A stretch of DNA of 64,000 nucleotides from Steinernema hermaphroditum (lineage: Eukaryota; Nematoda; Chromadorea; Rhabditida; Steinernematidae), in NCBI GenBank assembly GCA_030435675.1, contig CM059624.1, forward strand, positions 12,858,769 to 12,922,768. The letters run 5' to 3'. The notes under the pieces were generated by a model that had not been told where the DNA came from, made no database searches, and saw only the letters and a program-made list of their open reading frames with translations. A program made the position numbers and the translations under genes. Position 1 is the stretch's first letter. The number at the start of each line of letters is the position of its first letter. Shown here in pieces: positions 24,279 through 34,787 of the stretch.

Positions 24279-26326
24279 TTAAATACGTTTATAAGCCAAC
24301 GTAATATGAGTCGTATTGTTGAAACTGGTGCAGTCAAAGATCGGTTTTCCGTCTTTTCCCAGCCAGTCCTTGTAGGCGATCTCGTGGAGCTTCTCGTAGC
24401 CCAGCTTCTTGAGGAACAGCCTCTGCGAGGCCGTGTTCGTCAAGTCGGCGATGACCGCTTGGACGCCGTCCAGCCTCAACTCCTCGAAGTTATGTTGGCA
24501 GAGTTTGGCGGCGATTCCTTTTCCGCGGTGTTCAGAGTCGGTGGCGATCACTCCGATGCTCATCACTTTGTTGATATCAGACGGGAGCAGGTCCCAAGCC
24601 TTAAGGGTGGTTTAGGGGAGCTCGTTGGAAACGAGCGTACCTTACACTTCAATTCGTAGAGAAGATCGTCGGCCGCTTGGTTCTTCCAGCATTCGGAAGG
24701 TTCGTTTTTGGGCACTTCCCCGTCTTGTGGACGAGTGTAGATGGAGGAGAGCCGAATTCCGACGATGTCATTTGCCTCATTACGCATACAGTAAGAGAAG
24801 GGGTACTCGAGGGCGCCGTCGGCGATATCTGAAACACGAAGATAGAGGAGAGGGTGGTTTACAGCCATAATTTCATGACCGCTTTTAAAAATACCTCTTT
24901 CAGTATTTACTTTAAGGTACTTTATGTATTTCATCCCGTTGTTGACTACTGATAGAAGGATCCTATCTCTTTCATTTTGAACCCAAGTTTGCCCAAAACA
25001 GTGCACTCCAAATCCTTTACAAGCACTTGCTGTCGTCATTCGGAAATGATCGAAGGCTTTTGAGCTTGGGTTCAGAATGCTCGCCTGACCTTTGGAGCGG
25101 CCGCTTCGGTTCTCCCGACATGCCAAAATAGAAATTGAGACAATCATCCGAAGCAGTCACTATTCACTATTTTTCTACTCTTTTCTTATTTTTTGTGGAA
25201 TTTGATCTTGCCTCTCTAACTTGCAGAATGGAACAAACTTTCCATGGGGATCCACAGAGCATTTTTTATTGTTCTTTCAAATAATTAGCATGTTTATATG
25301 GACAAAACTTTCCAAAAATTCGCCAGAAGGGGACGTTTCCATACGATATCCATTCTAGACGTGAGACACTTTTTCTAGACATCTGAGAGGGGTCGCACGT
25401 TTCTCAGCAAAACTGTTTGATAGCGACCAGTCTCTTCACTGTAGACGTCTAGGTCGTCCGCTCGCTCGACGTCTTGACTGCAGATCACAGAGACCAAAAC
25501 ACACATTTTTATTGCGGTTGCAAATCGTTGGCGTCTTTCATTCGTCTTCCCCAGTTATCGGTCGCGTCGTGGCTCCCCGAAGTTGTTGTTTTTGGCCATA
25601 ATAGGTGTCTCGCATGGTCTAATGCCATTGAGATTCAACTCATAAACACAAATCATTGTACAGGACACCTTGCAGTTCTAAAGGAATTTAAAGGTTGCGG
25701 GAGCTCGTTTATAAGTTCACGTCTGGGGCTGGTCACAAATCAGTCAAAACGGTCAAAAAAGTGCCGAATGGTCGAGTTAAGTCAAAAAAGCAACTCCAAA
25801 CCGAAGCAAGCCTGAATCTCACCGGCTGGCCAACGACTCAGCCAATCCGTAAACCGCCCACCATGATCCAATCGGTTCGTGTCCATCTCTATCCTCAACC
25901 CCTCGTTTTGGGAGAAAAATGGCGACAATGGAGTCAATTTCTAGACCAGTGCTTCTCAAATGACTGACCAAAAGGCTCTCTTCCGTATCGCAGTTTTCCA
26001 GGTGTCTTAAACCAGAGATGGAAATCGACTTGGCTGTCTCAACCGGCCAACGACTCAGCCAGCCGTTCAACAGCTGGCTGATCCAATCGGTTCGTATCTA
26101 TCTCTATCCTCAACCCCTACTCAAAGCATCTTTCTAATTTTCAATAGTGGATTCTTCCCCCGCACTCACCACAAACAGCCTCGTCGGCCTCTTCCTCGGT
26201 CACCTCGAGGGCGGCGAAGAGCGGTTCGTGGAGCCGGAAATCCTCCTGCATGAAGTCGTATACTTCATCGAAGTCGTTGTCCGTCAGCCTCTCGACGCGG
26301 AGTCCATCTCCATTGGCAGAAGCCAT
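24279..26326 (-). CDS. GNAT-family N-acetyltransferase, paralogue of the gene at 3435-5246
   Basis: Exons 26326-26170, 24828-24641 and 24599-24279 join in phase to 221 residues. The acetyl-CoA loop is SEHRGKGIA, the classic R-G-x-G-x-A form, followed by QRLFLKKLGYEKLHEI, which aligns with the same region of the other copy. The family acetylates small amines in the cytosol; the substrate here is unknown. The first intron is 1,341 bp and interrupts the same codon in the same phase (G|AT) as in the paralogue, so the two genes come from one duplication. This copy lacks the intron that the other has before its LFLKKLG segment. The first intron contains two copies of a dispersed repeat (25829-26113). 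The start used is ATG at 26326; the frame is open a little further upstream, but only from a GTG. Confidence 0.87.
25829..26113. repeat. Two copies of a dispersed repeat ending CCATCTCT-TCCTCAACCCCT
   Basis: Copies at about 25829-25906 and 26005-26113 share GGCCAACGACTCAGCCA, CCAATCGGTTCGT and a right end (C)ATCTCTATCCTCAACCCCT. Relatives lie at 40255-40400, 45376-45470 (CAGCCGATCTGATCCGTTCGTG, then CCATCTCTGTCCAGAACCCCT) and 60160-60215 (CAGAGATGG ... CCCATCTCTG). Most copies have CAGAGATGG-type ends in inverted orientation, which suggests a small non-autonomous transposon. Confidence 0.7.
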
Positions 26327-26939
26327 CGTGCCCACTCGGAACGGTCTCTGAAAATCGGATTTTTTTTTGCGCGGAGTCGCCCGGAGGCACCACCTGCGAC
26401 GCTAAAGAACGCGACAAAATTCGGAGCAGAGTCATCGCCTGTCGGAAACGATCGTTCGAATGATAAAATCGCCGCTAACCAACCAAAAACCACGCCAATA
26501 CGAGCTGACCTTTGAAGCACAAACAGTCGCCGTGACTCACTGTCAACTTGCGGCAAATCAATATCGGCGCGTCGAGGCCAAGGCGACCCTCTCTTTAAGC
26601 CTGCACGTGCGAAAGGAGGCGACGTAAGCTCCTTTAAATGGCCAGTGACGCGTTATCGCGAGGCGCCCACGGAAGCGCAGTCGGAGTTGTGCAGCCCTGC
26701 GGGACATCCAACCCTTCGGCGACGACGATATGCATTTTTACGACTCCACAGCGTCATATATGGGCTAAGCGGAAGTCGAAAAACTTAAGCTCTTATCTCC
26801 TACTCCTGCAGACAGCACGTCTACACTCCCAAAAATAGTCGAGACAAGGACCAATTTCTCATTTTTGATCTTCTGATCTGTGTCCGTCTGTGCCTCGGAG
26901 ATTTCCCCATAAAACGCTTCGCTAAACAAATCTCCTAAT
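26327..26939. other. Gap between GNAT gene and ATPSCKMT-like gene, no gene seen
   Basis: This gap of about 0.6 kb holds the presumed promoter of the minus-strand acetyltransferase and the 3' flank of the minus-strand methyltransferase. No further coding sequence is supported. Confidence 0.5.
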
Positions 26940-29900
26940 TCATTGGGAATTATCAACAACATAAGGACACTTCTTGTAAAGCCAGACGGTGTCAATGCCT
27001 TCTCCTTCAGTGTGCAGCAGCTTCCAGCGAGTCCCGTTCGGCGGTAGCGGAAACCGACAGCAAATCAGATTCGAGCCTTCACGCATCTCGTCCAGTTTCG
27101 GCACTAATTCGTCCATCTAAATGGAGATAGCGCTAAGTAAGTGCACAGAAAATTGCGAAGGGATCAAATACTACCGTAGTCACTAAATGGTTTCCGTCGA
27201 ATGATATAAAAGATGGTCACAAGCGTTACCTAGTCATGAAATTTCATTGAATGCACCCAAAAAAACATCAAGAAGATGGTCATAAATGAATATGACTGAT
27301 AGACTTCAAAAGCGAAACGTCCTACCCCATATTTTCCAAGTTTCCGCCACCCAGAAAGTTGAAATCAATATAGCTGCTTAGCTAGTAATCCGCAGATCCC
27401 GCACCATATCCCTGCTCAGAAATACTGAAGTCTTCGCCAGGATTAACTCTGAAAAAATCATAATCAGAAGTGGTGTTAACTACAACCGCAAATGCTCGAT
27501 TTCATGAAGTAATCATCCTAGGCTCTACCGGTAACTCAACCATTAATACGATATGGAAATTCTCGGTATTTCATCGATTTTGGAGACTTAACAGCATATC
27601 ATATCAACAGTATTTCAAATCGGATTTTCTGACCTATCCAACAATTCTAGAATGCAATTAGTCCAATATATCAAGATGAGCTCAGTGAGGCCTCCAAATA
27701 CAGATCCTACTATCAGATTCAGGTCAACCAGCATCCAGTATCGCAAAACTTCACCGCCAAAGCTTCATATTCAAAGAATCGACCTACCATGGACTCAGCT
27801 CCGAAGATGACGGCCGACTGGAAAGGCAACATGTCCGCCTTGAAGATATCGTATCGCTTAAAGGTCGTCAAGTGGCTAAGGCCCATCTTCCGGCTTTTCA
27901 GCTTCGAGTAGATAACAAGCGGTCGATTCAGCTCCAGTCCGGTACCTTGGATGCCCTGCTGCGCACACTGAAGGACCTAAAGCAGAGAAACCTGAGTTAA
28001 TATACAACACATCACGGAAAACGGGGTCGATGGATGCTCTTTGGCGAGGAAAGGGTGACACAGTTGACTAGAAAGCGGGAAAAGCAGTACGATGACGTAG
28101 AAGTGAGCGTTTTTTGAAAGAGACAGGAATGAGAAATTGAGCACAACCATCACATAAAGCAAGACAATGAGAAAAATGGCGACAATACATATTGGGATTG
28201 CGGGGAACCCGTGAAGAAGATCGTGGTGAGCAAAAAGAGTCGAGAAGGGAAAGGTCAGTGTTTGGTCTCCACTAGCGTCGTGGTGGAGTTCGGATTGGGC
28301 GCGAGGGTGATGCGCGTGATGCGATTCTTGCGGAGGAGCTGCCGCTTCGACTTCGCCGCCTTCTTCTGCTTCTTGACGCGCTCTCGGAGGTCTTGCCCGC
28401 GATGTGTGACTCCGTCCAGCTGGTCCATCTTCGTCAGCAAGGCGTCAAGGTCGCCCTTCCGTATGGGCTTCACGGAGATATCACGGACGGCGCGGAATTG
28501 ACCGCAGTTGTTGACGTGTTCGTTCTCCAGACGGAGATAGTTCCATATGAAGCGACGGAAGACTTCCAGCGGGGCGGTGATGCATGTGAGCAGGTCGGCT
28601 TCAAGTGTCCATGCCTCGCCGAGGGAGACGTTCATCACCCACGAGAGGCGGAGCACGAAATCCTCCATGATGGCCAGGTAGTAGTACCACTTGGAGCCGT
28701 AGATCATCTCTTCTCGCAGGAACGGAGCGTCTTTGGGAGCGCGAGGATCGATCAAGCCCCAATCCATGAAGACATCCCACAGGAACGTGTACGTGAAGCT
28801 GACGATGTAGGCGGCGATCCACAAGTAGAAGAAGAAGCTGGTGCCTTCTTCGTGGCCGTACCACTTGTTGAGCATGCCGAAGAAGACGACGAAGTAGGTC
28901 GTCGAGTACTTTCCAGCGTTGACCAAATGGGGATGCCAGCGGCGCGTGTCCTTGTAACGCCGGAGGCACTGCATGAAACGGACTGTGGCCGGGATGATGG
29001 AGACGATGGCGCGGACGTACGGCGCATTCATGCACATGTCCTTGCCAGTGTTGATGTCCACGTAGCCCCAAGGAATTGGCCCTTCGGTGACGTTCATCGT
29101 GCGCACGGTCATCGTCATTTCGGAGTAGTCGATCTCTGTGGCGTAGAAGCAGATGAAGTACTGCAGATCCAGGAAACTTGTCGTCAGCGAGTTCATCTGA
29201 TCGCCCAGCCAGAAATCGGTGAACGTGACGAAGTGCAGCGGCGCGGTGAAGCAGTTGAAACAGTGCTTGAGTAGCCAGAAGCGGCTATTCCGGTGGAAGA
29301 TGGACGTCGGCTTCTTGAATGGGTTGAACATGATGATAACACACACAATCATGAGAGCCAGAGGGAAGAGGAAGGGAGGGAGATGGAGAAGATGGGCGTA
29401 GAGGTAGCCGAGCACGGCTAGAGCCCAAAGCATGAACATAAAAGAAGCGATCTGCATGAGAGACTGATAGGTGAGATGATTACGAGGATCAACCTCAAAG
29501 ATCAGAACGTGATTGACACCGGCCGCGGCCCAGCCGTACATGTTCAAGCCGCAGAGCCAAACACACATGAAGAAAAGAAGAAAGCCGCGAAACAGGCGCA
29601 CAGCGACCCATTTCGGCTCGTTAGGACGAGCGACGAAGCCGGCATAGGAGAGGAGGATGGCGATGGCGAGCACCACGAAGGCGCCGAGGAAAAGTCCCAA
29701 AGTGAAGGTTGTGCCGGCGTGTTGCTTCTCACTGAGCGGCGGAACCTTCAGCCTCTTCATTCCGGCCTGGCGATTTCCGCCTTCCAAGTCGTTAATCACC
29801 GAAGTTTCCACATTGTTGATGAGCGTTTCGATCTCGCGATTCAGGAAGAACGACGACTTCTCTACTCGGGTGATCCGCCAGTCGAGTCCGGTCTCCTTCA

Positions 29901-30670
29901 TCGTCAGTTTGTCGTGCTTTTTCAGGATCTTTCGGAATCCGGTGGCATTCAGTTGTTGGTAGTTCTGCACGAGCACCAAACTGAGGTAGAACTCGCTGAA
30001 GGCGAGCTTCAGCTGCTGCGCGGTCTTCGTCTGCTCCTTGAGGACGCCGCTATTTTTACCACCGACGATGCGGTGACGGAGCGAAATCTGCGTTGGCGCG
30101 CCTCTGGACTGCACCATCTCCTTGAACGACAAGAGTTCGGCATTGAGTTCGTGGTATTTGCCCTGCGCCTCGGCGATCTTCTGACTGAAGAAGAGGTTGA
30201 TCTTCGTGAGCTCTTTTTCGCACTCGGCAAAGAAGTTCTCGTCCATCTGCGAGATGTACTGCTCACGCGCATCGTCCTCCGACGGCACCTCCAGCATCAT
30301 GTCGTAGAGGAGGGACTTGAGCTCTTCGTAGCGGATGTACTGTTTCCGCCATTCCGGGGTCAGATGGGAGGCCAGTTGCTCACCGAACTTCATGGCGCGT
30401 GAGGGGAGGTGAGCGGTTACGCCAAGTTTTCTGGAACAAGACAAAAATACTTACAACGCGTCCATCGCCACTGCCTAAGTCCACGAGCGGGCCCGGAGTC
30501 TCGCAACGTTTGATTACGCGAAGCACATGATCGATCTGGCGCGGAGTAGCCGGAACATAGGGGATACACACTCGGCGGAGGGCGGGTGCTACAAACGGAA
30601 CGGACATGGCCGTGATCCCTACCGCCGTGGCGGCAAGCGATCCAGCAACAACCATACCGGTGACACCCAT
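26940..30670 (-). CDS. ATPSCKMT: ATP synthase c-subunit lysine methyltransferase-like (FAM173 family)
   Basis: Exons 30670-30455, 27976-27788 and 27116-26940 join in phase 0 to 193 residues. Residues 1-35 hold a hydrophobic, Ala-rich N-terminal segment, typical of the mitochondrial-membrane anchor of this family. Then comes the PYVPATPRQIDHVL block, the SAM-binding motif DLGSGDGR at residues 64-71, a TGLELNRPLVIYS block, VIFGAESM, and the C-terminal EGEGIDTVWLYKK. FAM173 proteins trimethylate a lysine of the ATP synthase c-ring (ATPSCKMT) or of the ADP/ATP carrier (ANTKMT); which applies here is not decided by the sequence. The length is near the usual 190-240. The start follows TATTTCAG directly. 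The first intron is 2.48 kb and contains a whole XPR1-like gene on the same strand; the second is 671 bp and appears empty. Confidence 0.88.
28255..30393 (-). CDS. XPR1: XPR1-like SPX-EXS phosphate exporter, intronless
   Basis: A single open frame of 712 codons starts at MKFGEQLASHLTPEW, the standard SPX start. The SPX domain (about residues 1-190) includes the basic phosphate/inositol-pyrophosphate site GFRKILKKHDK. A multi-pass region with at least six hydrophobic segments follows from about residue 230. The EXS domain follows, with WLGDQMNSL, LRRYKDTRRWHPHLVNAGKY and a FRRFIWNYLRLENEH block. The tail is basic. The family exports inorganic phosphate across the plasma membrane and senses inositol pyrophosphates. 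The length matches the family (about 700). An acceptor (CTTGTTCCAG) 38 bp before the ATG suggests a spliced 5' leader. The gene sits wholly inside intron 1 of the methyltransferase on the same strand, and it has no introns although its neighbours have many. Upstream in-frame codons reaching 30444 start with a non-ATG and were not used. Confidence 0.93.
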   Translation of the reverse strand: MKFGEQLASHLTPEWRKQYIRYEELKSLLYDMMLEVPSEDDAREQYISQMDENFFAECEKELTKINLFFSQKIAEAQGKYHELNAELLSFKEMVQSRGAPTQISLRHRIVGGKNSGVLKEQTKTAQQLKLAFSEFYLSLVLVQNYQQLNATGFRKILKKHDKLTMKETGLDWRITRVEKSSFFLNREIETLINNVETSVINDLEGGNRQAGMKRLKVPPLSEKQHAGTTFTLGLFLGAFVVLAIAILLSYAGFVARPNEPKWVAVRLFRGFLLFFMCVWLCGLNMYGWAAAGVNHVLIFEVDPRNHLTYQSLMQIASFMFMLWALAVLGYLYAHLLHLPPFLFPLALMIVCVIIMFNPFKKPTSIFHRNSRFWLLKHCFNCFTAPLHFVTFTDFWLGDQMNSLTTSFLDLQYFICFYATEIDYSEMTMTVRTMNVTEGPIPWGYVDINTGKDMCMNAPYVRAIVSIIPATVRFMQCLRRYKDTRRWHPHLVNAGKYSTTYFVVFFGMLNKWYGHEEGTSFFFYLWIAAYIVSFTYTFLWDVFMDWGLIDPRAPKDAPFLREEMIYGSKWYYYLAIMEDFVLRLSWVMNVSLGEAWTLEADLLTCITAPLEVFRRFIWNYLRLENEHVNNCGQFRAVRDISVKPIRKGDLDALLTKMDQLDGVTHRGQDLRERVKKQKKAAKSKRQLLRKNRITRITLAPNPNSTTTLVETKH

Positions 30671-32869
30671 CTGAAATACAAAGAAGTCAGTAGTCACTTG
30701 TCTAGTTGATGTGTCTAGACAGCTCCATAAACGATCGATTGGGGTTTGCAGACGGTCTAAAGGGCCTCCAACCGGCGCAATTGCAGTTTCAGACTGTCTG
30801 AAGCCAATCGATCCGACTTTTAGACTGTCTACATGAACTAGACAAGCGCGCAAAAAGAGAAATAGCAGAATCGAGCAATAAAAATCGCCTCGTAATCCAA
30901 AAGGGGATTAGACGAGGTAATCAATCGCGAAGGCGATAGGAAAGTGAGAAAAGACGCCAGTGGAATCAGTCTACCCCGACACGGAGCAGACCCGTCGCTC
31001 CCTTATCAGTTTTTCCTCGCGGCGCCGCCGCTCGCACCTAAACTCTAAAGAAGCTGCTGCTCCGGCTCCGTGCGTGTATTTCGCTCTTCGCGAGGTGTAA
31101 AGAACGTCGCCGACGTGAGTGGGAACGTCGAAGAAAGCGAAAACAGTGAAAAGTGCGTCGAAATTTGCGGTCTGCCGCCGGCGACGGCTGATGATCATCG
31201 CTAAAGGGAAGAGTGCCCCGATTGAAACATACAGTCGGCCCCGCTCTGCCCATCGATTATTCAGGTCGATCGCACCGACGTCATTCGCATAATTTCCATC
31301 AACGGTTTTGCATATAAAAAGCCGAATGTGCGTCAGAAATCGTCAGTAGCAGAGTCTATTTTTTTTGCCATTCGCAGTGAATGGCCAAATGAGCAAGAAG
31401 GAGAGCCTATATCACCTCTTCCCGGGCACTTCATGTCCGTTCTACGATATTTCGTTGCCATAATTGGCGGTATCACTGAAATCAAGGTTGTAAAGTCCAA
31501 AATGCAATGAACAGCGCTCAAAAGGGGAAATGGAATGCAGAGAAATGTGACACCACGTGAAAAGGTCGCGGAACAAATACAAACGGCGAGTGAGGTGAGA
31601 GACATGTAGACAGTGCGTGCACAGACGAGACAGTAGGAGTGATTACGGTCTGCGATTTGCATTCTCCAGGAAGAGTCAGCAAAATGGGAGAATTTACGCA
31701 AATTTCTGGACTCTGTTCTACGAATATATGATCCGGAGCTGAATATAGGCCACATTCGCTTCTAAATCAGTGACGTTCGATATTCCAGAGTCTCTAAAAC
31801 TTGTGAAACGCACAAGTACGCGCGGTCCAGCTTGGCAAAACCTAGAATTAAATGCTTCCGGTGATCACTTGATTTGAAAAGCTGATATAAACACAAACTG
31901 AAAACAAGGCGTGGAACTCAACTGGAAATTTCGCGTTTTGGAACATTTGGGAAACTGAACTGAAAAGGCCTATGATACAGCATAAACTCTGCAATTCCAC
32001 ACGGTAATCTTAATGGAAGAAGATCGAAAAAAGAAATATCCACATTTCCACAAATTTAAAAACACAGTTCCTCACAAAAGTTGAAAAAAGGCGCGGAAAT
32101 TGACAAAGCAATTTTGTCTGCCAAAACCGGTTACAGTAGTCGCCCGCACAGTGCAGTCGTCTATCGCCGTCCACGCAACTGAAAGATGCCCCGAAAAGAA
32201 GCTAATTTCGCTAAAAACCTAATCACGACAACGATCTTCTGAATATTTCAGCTAAACTCTCCGTCGTGCCGGGACCACGGCGGAGGAGACGCCCCGCCGC
32301 AGACTTAAAAGAGAGACGGCGGATAGACAGTTGCACTTTCGTAGACGGACCACCGACGGTGCGTCACGTTCATCATAGCTGTTTTGCTGACATTAGGATG
32401 TGTTAAAAGTAAATTGAAGACTTCGTGAAAATCTATTTTTGAGACAATCTGGAAAATGCATTAGTTTTCTGGAGGGACAAATGGAGCAAAGATGTACTTT
32501 GAGACTGTCTCAGAAAGTGGTTCTGGTATAGTGCATGAGTACCGTAAGAGGAAAGATCAGTCAGACACAGAACAGACATAGAGACAGGTCTTCCCAAGAG
32601 ACTGGGAGTACAGCTCCACAAAGAAGAAAGTCATAGAGTGAGAGAAGGGTACACCTGCCAAGCAGATGCCAAGCCGTTGAAAGATGAGGATACCGCTTGG
32701 CAAATTGGTTGTCATTGCCTGCATGATTTGTCTACCAGACAAACACAGAAGAGATCCCTCCATTCTCCCTCATGTCATATATCAATTCAGCGGTCAGATG
32801 ACATCTGAGTATCCCTTCCTCTGAAGCGGTGCCACTACCCATAGAGCATCGCTTTACGCTACAACAGCA
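30671..32869. other. Intergenic, no supported gene
   Basis: Besides the inverted-repeat element, this 2.2 kb holds a GC-rich stretch (30950-31250) and a TATA-like CATATAAAAAG at about 31308-31318. Related GAGACTGTCTCAG pieces occur near 32500. I could not assemble any spliced frame. Confidence 0.45.
30699..30847. repeat. Small inverted-repeat element (MITE-like)
   Basis: The termini CTTGTCTAGTTGATGT and its inverted partner ACATGAACTAGACAAG bound about 149 bp. The interior has further palindromic GTCTAGACAG / AGACTGTCT pieces. It lies just upstream of the methyltransferase start. Confidence 0.65.
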
Positions 32870-33166
32870 ATGCATGACAAACATTTTCCTCATATAACCG
32901 CACAACAGGTTCAACTTCTAGAACTCAAAATGAACCTCTTGAAGCGTCGTTTTCTCGAGCGCCGAGAAGCGAAACGCGAAGAGAAGCGTGAAAAGCGGGC
33001 TGAAACGACTCAAGCTGCTTCAGAGCCTCCAAAGATCTACGATCGAAGCCTGAAGCAGAGCTATAGCTACCAGAAGAGTCTTCAACACAACGATGCCCAG
33101 AAAGTCATCGACAAACATCGTAGAAATCAGGAGATGGATAAGCTAGAAAGAAATAACTGCTGGTGA
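32870..33166 (+). CDS. Small highly charged ORF, possible exon
   Basis: This frame of up to 98 codons is dense in Arg, Lys and Glu from residue 20 (KRRFLERREAKREEKREKRA) and would form a long charged helix. An in-frame ATG at 32930 after a possible acceptor (CAACAG) would give a 78-residue product. I recognise no family and cannot find further exons. A degraded partial copy lies at 33352-33425, so this unit has been duplicated once. Confidence 0.4.
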   Translation: MHDKHFPHITAQQVQLLELKMNLLKRRFLERREAKREEKREKRAETTQAASEPPKIYDRSLKQSYSYQKSLQHNDAQKVIDKHRRNQEMDKLERNNCW

Positions 33167-33351
33167 TTCGTTAAATCGATTGATTTGCTGATAAAATGAG
33201 TTGAATTCAATTTTGAAGAGCAGAAGGATTTCCAATCTCTTTGGAACGTTACTTCGGGCAAGCTGATACGAATCAAGCTGGAGATTAAGCCTCCGTCTAC
33301 AGTTTCTTCCTACTGCCTTCCTCCAGAATTTTCTCGGCCTCCATCGGGCTA

Positions 33352-33425
33352 CACCTCCACTGCTTTTCGTTGAAATGACTCAAGCTCCTTCGGGGCCACA
33401 AAAGTTCTACGATTGAAGCCTGAAG
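33352..33425 (+). pseudogene. Degraded fragment copy of the charged ORF at 32870-33166
   Basis: The sequence TGAAATGACTCAAGCTCCTTC ... TTCTACGATTGAAGCCTGAAGCAG parallels 32996-33072 (TGAAACGACTCAAGCTGCTTC ... ATCTACGATCGAAGCCTGAAGCAG). A TGA replaces CGA in the copied frame, and similarity ends on both sides within about 80 bp. Confidence 0.65.
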
Positions 33426-33590
33426 CAGATCTATAACAACCATATAGTAATGTGGTGTGTACAATACTGATGAGCCCAGTTGACATTGTCTCTGTTTTGA
33501 CCGCTATTTGACCACATCTGAAACACTCACGGAACACTAAACTATTCATAACAAGCAAAGTACACGATAAAGACCAACAAATACGATAAA

Positions 33591-34062
33591 CTATTTCTTC
33601 CCACGAAGCAGCGCGCGCTTTCCTTGTCCGATCGCTGGGCGAACAACTTTGCCCCGCATAATCTTCAACTCGTCCTAGATGAGATAAGTCAGTGAACTGC
33701 TTTGGAACACGGCAAGGCAAACCTGCAATTGACGGAACACAACGTGGCTATCGAAGAAGAGCCCATGCAGCCGAAGCATCTTTGTCAAGTAGTGGAACAT
33801 TGGCTGGTTGGGGAAGTATCCGACGCCCTTGTCCTCACGTTGTTCCAGTGGTTCCGCTGACATCACTCGGATGACTTTGTGCGATTTTATGTCAGTCTGT
33901 CGCACAACCTAGAGAAAGACAAGTAATTTCGTGAACAGCAGGAGTAAAAACCTCGCCAAAGATTCGATTTGAGAGGCGGTCCATTCGTTTGCCATATGGT
34001 GATGCTTCTGAGATCCCTCGGCCTATGTGGCCAATTCGTGATGCCATCAGACGACCCGCCAT
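33591..34062 (-). CDS. mrps-33: Mitochondrial small ribosomal subunit protein S33
   Basis: Exons 34062-33952, 33908-33723 and 33674-33591 join in phase 0 to 126 residues. The pattern matches MRPS33: SPYGKRMDRLSNRIFGEV at the start (compare Y-A-x-R-M-x-R-L-S-x-x-x-F-G-E-V of animal orthologues), then TDIKSHKV, GYFPNQPMFHYLTKMLRLHGL, and a basic C-terminal tail KMRGK-like IMRGKVVRP ... KRALLRGKK. It is a component of the mitochondrial 28S subunit. The length is slightly above the roughly 106 residues of mammals because of the N-terminal extension MAGRLMASRIGHIGRG, a likely mitochondrial targeting segment. Introns are 43 and 48 bp. Confidence 0.9.
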
Positions 34063-34787
34063 GGTTTATTGGGATCTGAAATACAGAAAATATGAAATGA
34101 CGGTAAAATTTGACGCAAAATATTCCACTAACAGCAGATTGCGACAAAAAAAAAACAATCGCAGAAAGGGTAAAGCCCTAGAACTTCCCCACGTCCAACC
34201 GCTAAATACAACCTCGCAATCCAAATGGACAGAACTAGACAACAAAATTAGCACAGATCCGAGACAACAGATATGAATCGCTCGTCTAAAAGCAAATATA
34301 GTCCGTCTCAAAGTGAAACAACCAAAAGAGACCGAACCGTCTAGAGACAGAGACAGTCGCTGGATAAGTCTACTCGCAGTGCACAGTCACTTCCAAAGAG
34401 ACACATCAGTAGAAAGCAGACAGTCTGAACAGCGAACCGATTGGCACTACAGTTTCCGAATCGGAACGCTGTGAGAAATTGGGAATTTAGCGCGCCGCGG
34501 CTCCCAACACGATGTGCTTGCCTTGGTGCTTGCTCGCTCCCTCTTTCTTCTCTCAGCTCATATCTTCCACCACATCTCCATTTTTTGAGTGGGGTCTCCC
34601 TCTGAGGCAAGTCCAGAATTCCGCACAGTATACTGTGAGAATGAGGCAACTAACAGGCTTAAACGTAGTGCATTTGAATTATGTTTCGCTTGATCAGACA
34701 TAGAATAAAAAGTTCGCAATTTTCCAGCTTGACCTACTTTTGCCACATAAAGCTCTCCCTTTCCATCGGAGAAGCACCATCACCATC
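34063..34787. other. Divergent intergenic region between mrps-33 and the Gly/Tyr-rich peptide gene
   Basis: No gene is visible. The region should hold the promoters of both flanking genes. Two short tracts of GTCTAGAGACAGAGACAG type (34330-34420) resemble the inverted-repeat pieces near 30.7 kb. Confidence 0.5.

Noticed and set aside
28393..29274. 293-codon plus-strand ORF opposite the XPR1-like gene
   Set aside because: It is the mirror frame of a GC-rich coding exon, has no domain or splice partner, and follows the codon pattern of the opposite strand. The same applies to 29476-30402.
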